Shown: one piece after another, positions 51,762 to 60,774 of the stretch
Layout: every line of letters starts with the position of its first letter
Position numbering within the stretch: position 1 is the first letter of the stretch
NCBI GenBank assembly: GCA_907163075.1
Contig: CAJQTY010000003.1
Coordinates: forward strand, 176,637-240,636
Direction of reading: 5' to 3'
DNA length: 64,000 nucleotides
DNA from: an uncultured Rhodocyclaceae bacterium
GTDB taxonomy: Bacteria; Pseudomonadota; Gammaproteobacteria; Burkholderiales; Rhodocyclaceae
Translations under genes and position numbers: made by a program
Notes under the pieces: generated by a model
Told to the model about the DNA's origin: nothing
Database searches by the model: none
The model's input: only the letters and a program-made list of their open reading frames with translations

Positions 51762-53486
51762 ATGCTCCAGCAACTTTTCAAATTCAAGGGCGGCGTCAAG
51801 CCGGATACCAACAAGACACCTTCGGTGCAGCTGCCGATCGGCATCGCGCCGCTGCCCGCGCTGCTCATCGTGCCGTTGCATCAGAGCATCGGCGGCATGC
51901 CTAATCCACTGGTCGAAGCCGGCCAGCGCGTACTCAAAGGGCAGCGCATCGGCGGCCCGGACAAATGGGTTTCATCGGCTGTGCACGCCCCGACCTCGGG
52001 CACCGTGCTGGCGGTCGAAGAGCGTATTGCCGCCCACCCTTCCGGCCTGCCGACGCTTTCGGTGGTCATCGAACCCGACGGCCGCGACGAGTGGATCGAA
52101 CGCACGCCGCTCGACCACACCGCGCTGGAACCCGAGCGCGTGCGCGAAATTCTGCGTGACTCGGGCGTCGTCGGCCTGGGCGGCGCGGTCTTCCCGAGCC
52201 ACGCCAAACTGGCCCCCGCCAAATCGGTGCCGATGGAGGACCTGGTAATCAATGGCGCCGAATGCGAACCGTACATGACCTGCGACGACATGCTGATGCG
52301 CGAACGGCCAGAAGAAATAGTGCGCGGCATCGGCATCTTCCGCGACCTTCTCCAGCCGCAGCGTGTCCTGATCGGCATCGAGGACAACAAGCCGGAAGCG
52401 GTCGCCGCGATGCAGGCCGCCGTGCACCGACTCGGCGAAAGCTACGCCGTCGTCGCCGTACCGACGCGCTACCCGGCGGGTGGCGCCAAACAACTGATCC
52501 GCGTATTGACCGGCAAGGAAGTTCCGGCCAGCAAGCGTTCGCCCGAAATGGGTGTGCAGTGCTTCAACGTGGCGACGGCCTACACCGCCTGGCGTGCCAT
52601 CGCGCATGGCGAACCGGTGCTGTCACGGATCGTCACGCTGACCGGCAACGTCGAACAGCCGCGTAACTGGGAAGTTCTGCTCGGCACCCCGCTCAAGGAC
52701 CTCGTCGCCCTTGGCCAGCCGCGGCCCGACACCAACCGCTACCTGATGGGCGGACCGATGATGGGCTTTGAAATGCCCAGCCTCGAGGCGCCGATCGTCA
52801 AGGCCTCCAACTGCATCATCGCCGGTTCGCCGGCACTATTTCCGCCAGCACCGCCGGAAATGCCGTGCATCCGCTGCGGCGCCTGTGCCGAAGCCTGCCC
52901 GCACGAGTTGCAACCGTTCGAGATGTACTGGTTCTCGCGCGCCAAAAATTTCGGCAAGACGCAGGAATACAATATCTTCGACTGCATCGAATGCGGCTGC
53001 TGCAGTTACGTCTGCCCCTCGCGCATCCCGCTGGTGCAGTATTTCCGCTTCGCCAAGAGCGAGATCTGGTCGCGCGAGCGCGACAAGAACATGGCCGACG
53101 CCGCCAAGGCGCGCTTCGAATTGCGCAACGAACGCGACGAACGCGAGAAGGCCGAAAAAGCCGCGCGACTGGCCAAGGCCGCTGCCGCCAAGGCGGCCGA
53201 GAAGAAGGCCGCGCCGGAGGCTGGCAAGGAGACGGCCGCCGCCGATTCGCCGGTTGACGCCGAAGCCGCCAAGAAAGCCGCCATTGCCGCCGCCATGGAA
53301 CGCGCCCGCGTGCAGCGCGAAGGCGCACAGCCAAAGAACACCGACGGTTTAACCGTCGCTCAGCGCAAGGAAATCGCCGAGATCGAGGCGCGCCGAGTAC
53401 CGCTGCAGCCGGAACAACAAACCGCTTTCGACGCAGAGAACGCAGAGAACGCAGAGGCGCAGAGTTCGCGGAGGGAAAAGCAATGA
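51762..53486 (+). CDS. rnfC: Rnf complex subunit C
   Basis: This 574-residue NADH-site subunit has an N-terminal lipoyl-like region, a flavin/NADH Rossmann part (I-N-G-A-E-C-E-P-Y near 164), and two clusters C-I-R-C-G-A-C-A-E-A-C-P and C-I-E-C-G-C-C-S-Y-V-C-P (about 369-425). A long Ala/Lys/Glu helical tail (about 440-550) follows. The final 15 or so residues are encoded by a dispersed intergenic-type repeat (GACGCAGAGAACGCAGAG..), so the natural C-terminus may have been replaced or extended. Confidence 0.95.
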   Translation: MLQQLFKFKGGVKPDTNKTPSVQLPIGIAPLPALLIVPLHQSIGGMPNPLVEAGQRVLKGQRIGGPDKWVSSAVHAPTSGTVLAVEERIAAHPSGLPTLSVVIEPDGRDEWIERTPLDHTALEPERVREILRDSGVVGLGGAVFPSHAKLAPAKSVPMEDLVINGAECEPYMTCDDMLMRERPEEIVRGIGIFRDLLQPQRVLIGIEDNKPEAVAAMQAAVHRLGESYAVVAVPTRYPAGGAKQLIRVLTGKEVPASKRSPEMGVQCFNVATAYTAWRAIAHGEPVLSRIVTLTGNVEQPRNWEVLLGTPLKDLVALGQPRPDTNRYLMGGPMMGFEMPSLEAPIVKASNCIIAGSPALFPPAPPEMPCIRCGACAEACPHELQPFEMYWFSRAKNFGKTQEYNIFDCIECGCCSYVCPSRIPLVQYFRFAKSEIWSRERDKNMADAAKARFELRNERDEREKAEKAARLAKAAAAKAAEKKAAPEAGKETAAADSPVDAEAAKKAAIAAAMERARVQREGAQPKNTDGLTVAQRKEIAEIEARRVPLQPEQQTAFDAENAENAEAQSSRREKQ

Positions 53487-53548
53487 AAGATTCTTGCCTT
53501 TCTCCGCGTCCTTTGCGTCTTAGCGAACTCTGCGTTAAGAGAGATCAA
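53428..53548. repeat. Dispersed ACGCAGAG-type inverted repeat, overlapping rnfC 3' end
   Basis: GACGCAGAGAACGCAGAG and AGAGTTCGCGGAGG on the left mirror TCTCCGCG...TTAGCGAACTCTGCGTT on the right, forming a long imperfect palindrome. A weaker relative (GGCGTTCTCCGCGC..) occurs at about 55350 before rnfE. Such elements are usually intergenic; here one arm is translated as the end of RnfC. Confidence 0.6.
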
Positions 53549-53556
53549 ATAAAGTC

Positions 53557-54576
53557 ATGAACTTTAACACCCCACCCTATCTCACCCAGAACGTAAGTGT
53601 CCAGCACGTCATGTTGCAGGTGCTGGCTGCGTTGCTGCCGGGAATCGCCGTCTATGTCTGGCTGATCGGGCCGGTTGTCGTGGTCCAGATCGCCATCACC
53701 ACAGCCGCTTCGCTGCTCGCCGAGGCCTTCATGCTCAGGCTGCTGAACAAGCCGCTCGGCCTCTTTCTCGGCGACGGAAGCGCCATCGTCACCGCCTGGC
53801 TGATCGCGCTGGCTTTCCCGCCGCTCGCGCCGTGGTGGCTGCTCGTCGTCGGCGCGCTGTTTGCCATCATCGTCGCCAAGCACCTTTACGGCGGATTGGG
53901 TCAGAACCCGTTCAACCCGGCGATGATCGCCTTTGCCGTGTGCATCGTGTCCTTTCCAGCACTCATGTCGCAGTGGCCACCGGTCGATTTGCCGAGCGGT
54001 GTCCTTGATCACCTGGCACTCGTTTTCGGCTATTCGCCACGCATCGACGCAATGAGTGGCGCCACCCCGCTCGACACCCTGAAAACGGCGCTCAAGCTCG
54101 GCGACGGCAGTGCCAGTGTTGCCTCGGTGATGGCCGATGCGCACACCTACGGCTATTTCGCCGGCAAGGGCTGGGAGTGGGTCGGTGCCGCCTACCTGCT
54201 CGGCGGGCTGTGGCTGTGGCAGCGCCGGATCATCTCCTGGCACGCGCCCGCCGGATTCGTCGGTGGCATGGCGCTGCTGGCCGGCGGACTATGGCTGTGG
54301 AACCCCGGCCAGTTCGCCAACCCGGTTTTCCACCTGTTCTCGGGCGGCTCCATGCTCGGCGCCTGGTTCATCGTCACCGACCCGGTTTCCGGCTGCACAA
54401 CGGTCAAAGGCAAGCTGATCTTCGGGCTCGCGGCCGGCGCTTTGGCGTACGTGATCCGCGTTTTCGGCGGATACCCGGATGGCGTCGCATTCGCTGTCCT
54501 GCTGTTGAACATTTGCGTGCCGTTGATCGATCTGTACACGCAACCGCCGATCTTCGGCATGAAGGGCAAACCATGA
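53557..54576 (+). CDS. rnfD: Rnf complex subunit D
   Basis: This 339-residue membrane protein of the NqrB/RnfD family has about ten helices. The periplasmic flavinylation motif S-G-A-T (D-A-M-S-G-A-T-P-L near 166) is present, to which FMN is joined by ApbE; no apbE is in this window. It overlaps rnfG by 4 bases. Confidence 0.95.
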   Translation: MNFNTPPYLTQNVSVQHVMLQVLAALLPGIAVYVWLIGPVVVVQIAITTAASLLAEAFMLRLLNKPLGLFLGDGSAIVTAWLIALAFPPLAPWWLLVVGALFAIIVAKHLYGGLGQNPFNPAMIAFAVCIVSFPALMSQWPPVDLPSGVLDHLALVFGYSPRIDAMSGATPLDTLKTALKLGDGSASVASVMADAHTYGYFAGKGWEWVGAAYLLGGLWLWQRRIISWHAPAGFVGGMALLAGGLWLWNPGQFANPVFHLFSGGSMLGAWFIVTDPVSGCTTVKGKLIFGLAAGALAYVIRVFGGYPDGVAFAVLLLNICVPLIDLYTQPPIFGMKGKP

Positions 54577-55229
54577 CGCACACGGCGACACCGCCCACCG
54601 CGACAAAAATGGCCCTGCGCACGGCGGTCATTCTCTTCCTCTTCGTCGTCATTTTCACCGGCCTGCTGTCGGGCGCCTATTTGTGGACCCTGCCGACGAT
54701 CGAAGCCGCAGCCGCCGGGGAGAAAATGAAGCTGATCAACGAGGTTCTGCCGCCCGGCAGCTACGACAACGATCTGCTCAAGGACACCGTGAGCATCGCC
54801 CCGACCGTGGCGCTCGGCCAGGACGAAGCCTCCACGGCCTACCGCGCGCGCAAGAACGGCAAGGCCAGCGCGCTCGTTCTCGAAGCCGTGGCACCCGACG
54901 GTTACGCCGGCAAGATCCGCCTGCTGATCGCCCTCGGCGCCGACGGCGCGCTGCTCGGCGTGCGCGTAACCCAGCACAAGGAAACGCCGGGACTGGGCGA
55001 CTACATCGAGCCGAGGAAGGACAAGAACAAGGACCGCCCGTGGATCACCCAGTTCGACGGCCTGACACCCGCCACCGCCGAAGAACGCGCCTGGAAGGTC
55101 AAGAAGGACGGCGGAAATTTCGACTCGGTGGCCGGCGCCACGGTCACCCCGCGCGCCGTGATCAAGGCCGTGCGCAAGGCGGCCTTGTACGTGGCGGAGA
55201 ACCGCGCGCAGCTTTTCGCGCCTCAGTGA
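54573..55229 (+). CDS. rnfG: Rnf complex subunit G
   Basis: This 218-residue protein starts at ATG 54573, overlapping the rnfD stop; the open frame extends far upstream but inside rnfD. It has an N-terminal membrane helix (about 17-39) and an FMN-binding domain with H-K-E-T-P-G-L-G near 139 and the flavinylation region V-A-G-A-T-V-T near 188, where the usual Ser of S-G-A-T-x-T is Ala but the acceptor Thr is kept. The gap to rnfE (177 bases) contains a repeat remnant. Confidence 0.93.
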   Translation: MTHTATPPTATKMALRTAVILFLFVVIFTGLLSGAYLWTLPTIEAAAAGEKMKLINEVLPPGSYDNDLLKDTVSIAPTVALGQDEASTAYRARKNGKASALVLEAVAPDGYAGKIRLLIALGADGALLGVRVTQHKETPGLGDYIEPRKDKNKDRPWITQFDGLTPATAEERAWKVKKDGGNFDSVAGATVTPRAVIKAVRKAALYVAENRAQLFAPQ

Positions 55230-55406
55230 TTATGGAGAAAATCGTTCAAGCGCATTCAACACGGGGACTCGGAGTACGCAAAGAATTCCTTGGTTTGCCC
55301 GGTCAGCGTGTCGATCGTGAATCAGCGTGCTCGGTGATCGCCGTGTCCCGGCGTTCTCCGCGCTTAAAGAGCTTCGAGCCGTTTTATCAGTATTAAGGGA
55401 AGTGCC

Positions 55407-56093
55407 ATGACTCGTGACGAATTCCGCCAGATTGCCGCCAATGGCATCTGGAAGCAGAACACCAGCATTGTCCAGATTCTCGGCCTGTGTCCGTTGCTGG
55501 CGGTGACCACCAATCTGGTCAATGGCGCCATGCTCTCGCTTGCCACCATCATCGTCATGGCCATCTCCGGGCTGGCCATCGCCAGTCTGCGCAACCTGAT
55601 CCCGCACGAAATCCGAATTCCGGTCTTCATCCTCGTCGTCGCCGCGCTGGTCACGGTAGTCGACTTGCTGTTCAACGCCAACCTGCATGAACTGTATCTG
55701 GTGCTCGGTATCTTCATCCCGCTGATCGTCACCAACTGCATCGTGCTGGCGCGTGTCGAGGCCTACGCCAACAAGAATCCGCCACTGCACTCAATGTTCG
55801 ACGGCATTTTCATGGGCGTCGGCATGCTGTGGACGCTTTCGCTGCTTGGCGGCCTGCGCGAACTGATCGGCGGCGGCACCTTGTTTTCCGGTATCGACAT
55901 GGTCTTCCCCGGTTTGCACCCGCTGCAACTGTTTCCCAGCGACTATCCGGGTCTGCTGCTTGCCATGCTGCCGCCGGGCGCCTTCATCCTGCTGGGCTGC
56001 CTGATCGCCTGGAAAAACTGGATCGAGTCGCGTGCCGCGGCACGCCAGCATCGGCGCGCTCCCGAACCAATGGCAGCCGGCGGCCTCCATTGA
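55407..56093 (+). CDS. rnfE: Rnf complex subunit E
   Basis: This 228-residue six-helix membrane protein is homologous to RnfA and has the shared G-L-C-P-L-L-A-V and V-T-N-C-I-V-L-A-R segments that supply Cys for the membrane Fe-S centre. It completes the rnfABCDGE set. AAGGGAAG precedes the ATG. nth begins 20 bases later, as in many proteobacteria. Confidence 0.96.
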   Translation: MTRDEFRQIAANGIWKQNTSIVQILGLCPLLAVTTNLVNGAMLSLATIIVMAISGLAIASLRNLIPHEIRIPVFILVVAALVTVVDLLFNANLHELYLVLGIFIPLIVTNCIVLARVEAYANKNPPLHSMFDGIFMGVGMLWTLSLLGGLRELIGGGTLFSGIDMVFPGLHPLQLFPSDYPGLLLAMLPPGAFILLGCLIAWKNWIESRAAARQHRRAPEPMAAGGLH

Positions 56094-56112
56094 CCATGCT
56101 GCGCATTCGGCA

Positions 56113-56766
56113 ATGAACGCGGAAAAGCGCGCCGAAATCTTCAGGCGTCTGCACGCGGCCAACCCGGCACCGACGACCGAACTCGAATACGCCACGACCT
56201 TTCAGTTACTGGTCGCCGTCATTCTTTCGGCACAAGCCACCGACAAGAGCGTCAACCTCGCCACGCGCACGCTCTTTGCCGACGCACCGACGCCGCAATG
56301 CATGCTCGCGCTTGGCGAGACCGGGCTGGCCAAATACATCAACCGCATCGGCCTCTACAACGCCAAGGCCAAAAACGTCATCGCCACCTGCCGCCAACTC
56401 ATCGAACAGCATGGCGGCGAGGTGCCGCGCGAGCGCGACGCCCTCGAAGCCTTGCCCGGCGTCGGCCGCAAAACGGCCAACGTGGTGCTCAACACCGCGT
56501 TTGGCGAAGCGACCATCGCCGTCGATACGCACATTTTCCGCGTCGCCAACCGGACCCGGCTGGCCCCGGGCAAGACCCCGCTCGCCGTCGAACTGAAGCT
56601 GCTCAAATCGGTGCCGGATGACTACAAGGCGGACGCCCATCACTGGCTGATTTTGCATGGACGCTACGTCTGCAAGTCACGCAAGCCCGAATGCTGGCGT
56701 TGCGCCATTGCCGATCTATGCGAATACCGAGACAAAACTCGACTTTACGAAGACAGGACTCAATGA
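56113..56766 (+). CDS. nth: Endonuclease III
   Basis: The protein is 217 residues from the ATG at 56113 (the frame opens earlier at 56032, inside rnfE). This DNA glycosylase/AP lyase repairs oxidised pyrimidines. It has the helix-hairpin-helix L-P-G-V-G-R-K-T-A-N with catalytic Lys, the catalytic Asp in V-D-T-H-I-F-R-V, and the C-terminal [4Fe-4S] motif C-x6-C-x2-C-x5-C. It overlaps the next gene by 4 bases. Confidence 0.96.
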   Translation: MNAEKRAEIFRRLHAANPAPTTELEYATTFQLLVAVILSAQATDKSVNLATRTLFADAPTPQCMLALGETGLAKYINRIGLYNAKAKNVIATCRQLIEQHGGEVPRERDALEALPGVGRKTANVVLNTAFGEATIAVDTHIFRVANRTRLAPGKTPLAVELKLLKSVPDDYKADAHHWLILHGRYVCKSRKPECWRCAIADLCEYRDKTRLYEDRTQ

Positions 56767-57881
56767 CCGTCGCCAGCGCGCTTGTTTCAGGTAACGACCC
56801 GCTGCCCCTGCTTGCCGAGGAAGCGATCCATCAGGCGCTGGCCAAAGCCGGGCTGAGCCACGCCAATGGCGTGCTGCTGTTCCTGACTCCGGAATTCGCC
56901 CGGCACGCCCAGCCGGCGGTTACCGCTGCCGCGCGTGCCGCGCGCTGCACGCAGGTTGCCGGCGGCATTGCCTCGGGCGTTTTTACCGAATCCGGATGGA
57001 CCGTTGACCGCCCGGCCGCCGCCGTCATGATTTTTGGCGGCGGACTCGCGCTGGGACACCCGGAGGCCGGCGATCACACCATCCTGAGCTATGCCGGCGG
57101 AAGCTTCCCGCCGGACTGGAGCGACTCGGGAACGCGCTTCGGCGCCAGCTTTGCCGGCAGCGTGGGCTATGCGGAAGCCGTCGTCTGGCAACAGAGCCGC
57201 CTGATCGAACCGCCCCGCTGCAGTGTGGAGCTCCTGCACGCCCACGCCGAGGTCGGCGTCTCCAGCGGTTTGCAATTGCTCGGCGACGCGCATCTCGTCG
57301 AGCGCAGCAACGGATACGACCTGGAACGGCTCGGCGGTCAGGCGGCGCTGAAAAGCCTGACGCGGACTCTACCGCCCGAACTTCGCCAGCACCCCGCACA
57401 GCATCTGCATCACCTTGGTGCCGTGCTGATCGACAGGGCCGACAGCGTCAAAACGGCTCTGGCCGAAGGACGCTATCGCCCGATCGCCCTGATCGCCGCC
57501 AACGCCGACAACTCGCTGACGCTGGCCGAACACGTCGCTCCCGGCCAGTATCTGGCCTGGGCCATCCGGCAACCGGACGCGGCGGAAGCCGACATGCGCC
57601 AGACGATCAATCGACTGGCGATCAACTCGCCCAATCCGGCCTGCGCCCTGATGTTCTCGTGCATCGGCCGCGGCCCCTATTTTTACGCCGGTGAAGACCG
57701 CGACCTGAACGTCCTGCGCGAACGCTTCCCCGGCCTGCCCGTGCTCGGCGCCTACGGCACCGGCCAGATCGCGCCGACGACCGGCAGCGGGCACCAGGCC
57801 AACCGCCAGTTGCAGAACGCCGTTGTCACCGCGCTGATCAGCAAGCGCCGCGAGGAAGCCCATGTTCAATCCATCACGTGA
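56763..57881 (+). CDS. FIST-domain protein
   Basis: This 372-residue protein has a FIST N-domain (about 20-210) and a FIST C-domain (about 215-360; M-F-S-C-I-G-R-G near 299 and the G-A-Y-G-T-G-Q-I-A-P segment near 335). FIST domains are predicted small-ligand sensors, often fused to signalling modules, but here the protein stands alone. It starts within the nth stop and its end overlaps the DUF1841 gene by 20 bases, so all three are probably co-translated. Confidence 0.87.
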   Translation: MTVASALVSGNDPLPLLAEEAIHQALAKAGLSHANGVLLFLTPEFARHAQPAVTAAARAARCTQVAGGIASGVFTESGWTVDRPAAAVMIFGGGLALGHPEAGDHTILSYAGGSFPPDWSDSGTRFGASFAGSVGYAEAVVWQQSRLIEPPRCSVELLHAHAEVGVSSGLQLLGDAHLVERSNGYDLERLGGQAALKSLTRTLPPELRQHPAQHLHHLGAVLIDRADSVKTALAEGRYRPIALIAANADNSLTLAEHVAPGQYLAWAIRQPDAAEADMRQTINRLAINSPNPACALMFSCIGRGPYFYAGEDRDLNVLRERFPGLPVLGAYGTGQIAPTTGSGHQANRQLQNAVVTALISKRREEAHVQSIT

Positions 57882-58290
57882 GCAGGTTCGCCGTTTTTTC
57901 TGCGAATCCTGGCGCAAGCACCGCGAACGACTGGTCCTCGAAGGTGCCGAGAGCATCGCGGCCGACCTCATCGAACAGCATCCGGAATACCACGCCCTGA
58001 TGGAAAATCCGGAAGCCGCCGTGGAGCAGGAATTCACCCCGGAAAACGGGCAGATGAACCCCTTTCTCCACCTCTCCCTGCACTTGGCCATTGCCGATCA
58101 GATCAGCATCGACCAGCCCGCGGGAATTCGCGCTGCCTACCATGCCCTGCGCAAACGCTTCGACGTGCACGAAGCCGAACACGCGATTCTCGAATGCCTG
58201 GGCGAAGTGCTCTGGCGCGCCCAGCGTGAAGGCACGGCGATCGATGCCAATCAGTATCTGGACTGTGTGCGGCGCGCGGCCGGAAACTGA
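57862..58290 (+). CDS. DUF1841 protein
   Basis: This 142-residue protein of unknown function is widespread in beta- and gammaproteobacteria. Typical segments are M-F-N-P-S-R-E-Q-V-R-R-F-F, M-N-P-F-L-H-L-S-L-H-L-A-I and H-E-A-E-H-A-I-L-E-C-L-G-E. It is often found next to nth, as here. The final gene of the rnf-nth run. Confidence 0.9.
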   Translation: MFNPSREQVRRFFCESWRKHRERLVLEGAESIAADLIEQHPEYHALMENPEAAVEQEFTPENGQMNPFLHLSLHLAIADQISIDQPAGIRAAYHALRKRFDVHEAEHAILECLGEVLWRAQREGTAIDANQYLDCVRRAAGN

Positions 58291-58475
58291 GAGCTAACGA
58301 CGTCGAAGATTGAGTGGGCGCTTGCCACGGCGAGGATTTCCTGTGACGTCGGTCCAGGACCTGGACGCTCGGCGCTCATTTCGGGCTCTCTTTCACCGTA
58401 GCATCGGCACTTCGCGGCCCTGCTTAAACGCGTCACAAATTTCGGTGACGATGGCTTCCGTTTCGTGCGCACAGC

Positions 58476-59444
58476 TTACTCCAGCACGTGTCCCAACCGG
58501 TCCCAGCGTACACCCTGGGCGTTCGAAGAGAACCAAACCTGCCGCGCCCGTCCAAGTATGTCTTGCATCGGCACCGTTCCAAAACTGCGCGAGTCGGTGC
58601 TCGCCAGGCGGTTGTCACCCAACACGAACACTTGGCCGTCTGGAACCGTGATATCGAGTTCAGTACGATGAGCGGTCTGAACTCGGTTCAATGGGGGAAG
58701 CTTGCTTACGTCGACTGCGGCTTCGACCCATTGAACCTGCCAGCGACGCCCGCCAAAGCCTTCCGTGACAGTTCCTCGATCGTTGTGGGGAGACTGCTGT
58801 TCGAGCGCCTGACCGTTAACCCAAACCTGGCGATTCTTGAGCTGGATATGATCTCCGGGCAATCCGATCACACGCTTGATGTACAGGATGCTCCGATCAT
58901 TTGGATACGCAAAAACCGCAACGTCACCACGATGTACTCCCTGTTTGCAACCGGGGCAGTTATAGCGCTTGTCGGCCCAGATCATGTCGCCATGCAATAC
59001 GCTTGGCTCCATGCTGGACGAGGGAATGCGAAGTGGCTCGACCTGATGTTGCCGAACATAGAGGGTGAGCAGAGGCAGCGCCAGCAAATCACACAGCAAG
59101 AAGACCAAGAGATAAACCCCACTGATTTGCCACGGATTGGCTATGGTGCCTACACTGGTCCGGGCGCAGCGCCATGCGTTCAAAATGGCATAGACCCATA
59201 CCCCAATGGTCAAACCGAGGCCCAGTAGCAGGGTTGGCAGCATCAAACGATCGGGCAAGTAAAGGGCAACCAGCGCGACACCGGGAATACACAGCAGTGA
59301 AAAGCTCAAGAATAGCCAGATGGCCCGGTTTAAATCACCATTGTAGAACTGGCCAAAGCCCGGCAAGATCAACGAGGCCAGAGCCGCAACCAGCGGTTTG
59401 CGCGGGGCCATGGCGGTGGGTGGCAAGGTCTGTACGGATCGCAT
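58476..59444 (-). CDS. lepB: Signal peptidase I with extended N-terminal membrane domain
   Basis: The protein is 322 residues from the ATG at 59444 (GAAAGGAAA upstream; the frame opens farther up at 59594). The catalytic Ser144 (S-S-S-M-E-P-S) and Lys190 (Y-I-K-R-V-I-G-L-P-G-D) are intact, with the late G-D-N-R...D-S-R-S-F-G box. Unlike ordinary LepB it begins with a TM2-like G-F-G-Q-F-Y-N-G segment and about four membrane helices, and carries C-P-G-C (163-166). It is the third gene of a unit with an ECF sigma factor and a small membrane protein. Confidence 0.9.
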   Translation of the reverse strand: MRSVQTLPPTAMAPRKPLVAALASLILPGFGQFYNGDLNRAIWLFLSFSLLCIPGVALVALYLPDRLMLPTLLLGLGLTIGVWVYAILNAWRCARTSVGTIANPWQISGVYLLVFLLCDLLALPLLTLYVRQHQVEPLRIPSSSMEPSVLHGDMIWADKRYNCPGCKQGVHRGDVAVFAYPNDRSILYIKRVIGLPGDHIQLKNRQVWVNGQALEQQSPHNDRGTVTEGFGGRRWQVQWVEAAVDVSKLPPLNRVQTAHRTELDITVPDGQVFVLGDNRLASTDSRSFGTVPMQDILGRARQVWFSSNAQGVRWDRLGHVLE

Positions 59445-59476
59445 GATTTTTTCCTTTCGTTCGACTTGTCGATCTA

Positions 59477-59737
59477 TCAAATGGCCGTGGCCGTTAACCA
59501 CAAGGCAAAGACAAAGCCTGCGATCTGGCTGAGGCCCAGGATGCCCCCGCCGATCAATCCCGCGATGGTGGCAATCCAGCGCAGAAGATTCCAAAAGCGG
59601 GAACGGGGCTTGGCAGGCGTTGCGGAAAGAGATGGTCGTTGCTGTAACTGCTGTACGCCTTGCATCACCCGCTTCGTGAAATCAGGTGGCGGTCGCAACA
59701 AATCGTCCTGCAACAGGGCGTCAAGGTCATTTTTCAT
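59477..59737 (-). CDS. Small membrane protein, possible anti-sigma factor
   Basis: The protein is 86 residues from the ATG at 59737, overlapping the end of the sigma gene by 11 bases. The N-terminal half is polar, with P-P-P-D-F-T-K-R-V-M; the C-terminal half forms two membrane helices. A small membrane protein translationally coupled to an ECF sigma factor is usually its anti-sigma factor. No zinc-binding HxxxCxxC motif is seen. The role is inferred from position only. Confidence 0.6.
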   Translation of the reverse strand: MKNDLDALLQDDLLRPPPDFTKRVMQGVQQLQQRPSLSATPAKPRSRFWNLLRWIATIAGLIGGGILGLSQIAGFVFALWLTATAI

Positions 59738-60362
59738 GGGAAGTCTCGGGTTCCTTGTCGGTCTGCAGAATGGCGCGCAATCTCTGCTTGGCCCGGTGCA
59801 GGCGTGTTTTGATGGCGGCCAGGCTGACATTCTCGATGCAAGCCACATCAGCCAGTCCGAGTTCCTGGACGTAGACGAGTGCCAGCGCACTGCGGTCAGT
59901 CATAGGCAATTGACGCAAGGCGGAATGCAGCCGAGAGCGTTGCTGAGCACGTTCCATGATTTCTTCCGGGTCCGGTTTCTCGCTGGCCGGCTCAGGCACT
60001 ACTGCGTCCAGCGCTTCGTGTCGGTGCGGCTCCTTTTGCAAGGCGTTGTAGGCCAGATTGCGAGCAATGGTGAAAAGCCATGTCACAAACTGGGCACGCT
60101 CAGGCTGATAGCGGTGTAAATGGCTCCAGACACGCAAAAAAGTCTCTTGGGCTATGTCTTCTGCTTGTGCCTGACTCATGCCAAGGCGACCCAAAAATCC
60201 GAAAAGCTGTCGCTGGTACAGGTCAACCAACTCCGAAAATGCAAGTTGTTCGCCTGCGGCGATGCGACGCAGGATGGCCTGAACTCTCAAAAGCTGACCT
60301 CTGAATATCTGGCGCAGCCGTGCAAGGTGCAAACCATCGCGGGTTGATGCGTGCAGTCGCAC
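59727..60362 (-). CDS. ECF-family RNA polymerase sigma factor
   Basis: This 211-residue protein has sigma region 2 (about 40-105; F-S-E-L-V-D-L-Y, then D-I-A-Q-E-T-F-L-R-V-W and F-V-T-W-L-F-T-I-A-R-N-L) and region 4 (about 145-198; L-P-M-T-D-R-S-A-L-A-L-V-Y-V, then S-L-A-A-I-K-T-R-L-H-R-A-K). The first 35 residues are not typical, so the real start may be internal. It is coupled to the small membrane protein and followed by lepB. The 60363-60774 stretch upstream shows no gene I can support. Confidence 0.9.
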   Translation of the reverse strand: MRLHASTRDGLHLARLRQIFRGQLLRVQAILRRIAAGEQLAFSELVDLYQRQLFGFLGRLGMSQAQAEDIAQETFLRVWSHLHRYQPERAQFVTWLFTIARNLAYNALQKEPHRHEALDAVVPEPASEKPDPEEIMERAQQRSRLHSALRQLPMTDRSALALVYVQELGLADVACIENVSLAAIKTRLHRAKQRLRAILQTDKEPETSHEK

Positions 60363-60774
60363 AAGAGATTTTTCATACTCCCTGGTCTTTCATGGGCAGG
60401 TCAGATGTTGGCGTCTGTTCGTTATACCGATCGAGATCAAAAAGGTTACGGGGATACACCGCGCTCCGCGAATACCGGCAATCCAGCCCAGCCCTGCTGT
60501 CACGCGGAGGGTAGGTATTGTTGTGTCGAAAGGCGCCTGTGTGGACGCGTCAGGCGGGAGCATCAAGGCGTGCACAAGCTTTGAAGACGACGGAATGGAG
60601 CCATAAAAAACGATCGGTACGGAAGGGCCGCCGATCGGAGCACGCAAGGGAACTTCGGCCAAGTGAGTGATGATCGTAGCCAAGTCGCTTGCGTCTGCCG
60701 GACTTCAATTACTCCGGTGTCTCGGGACTGCCGCGCTATTTTCGCTACGACGTCATACGAGTAAATCTTGCGCC

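Noticed and set aside
60363-60774. Short minus-strand frames upstream of the sigma factor
   Set aside because: Translations show no recognisable domain and no convincing initiation site, so I left the stretch unannotated.
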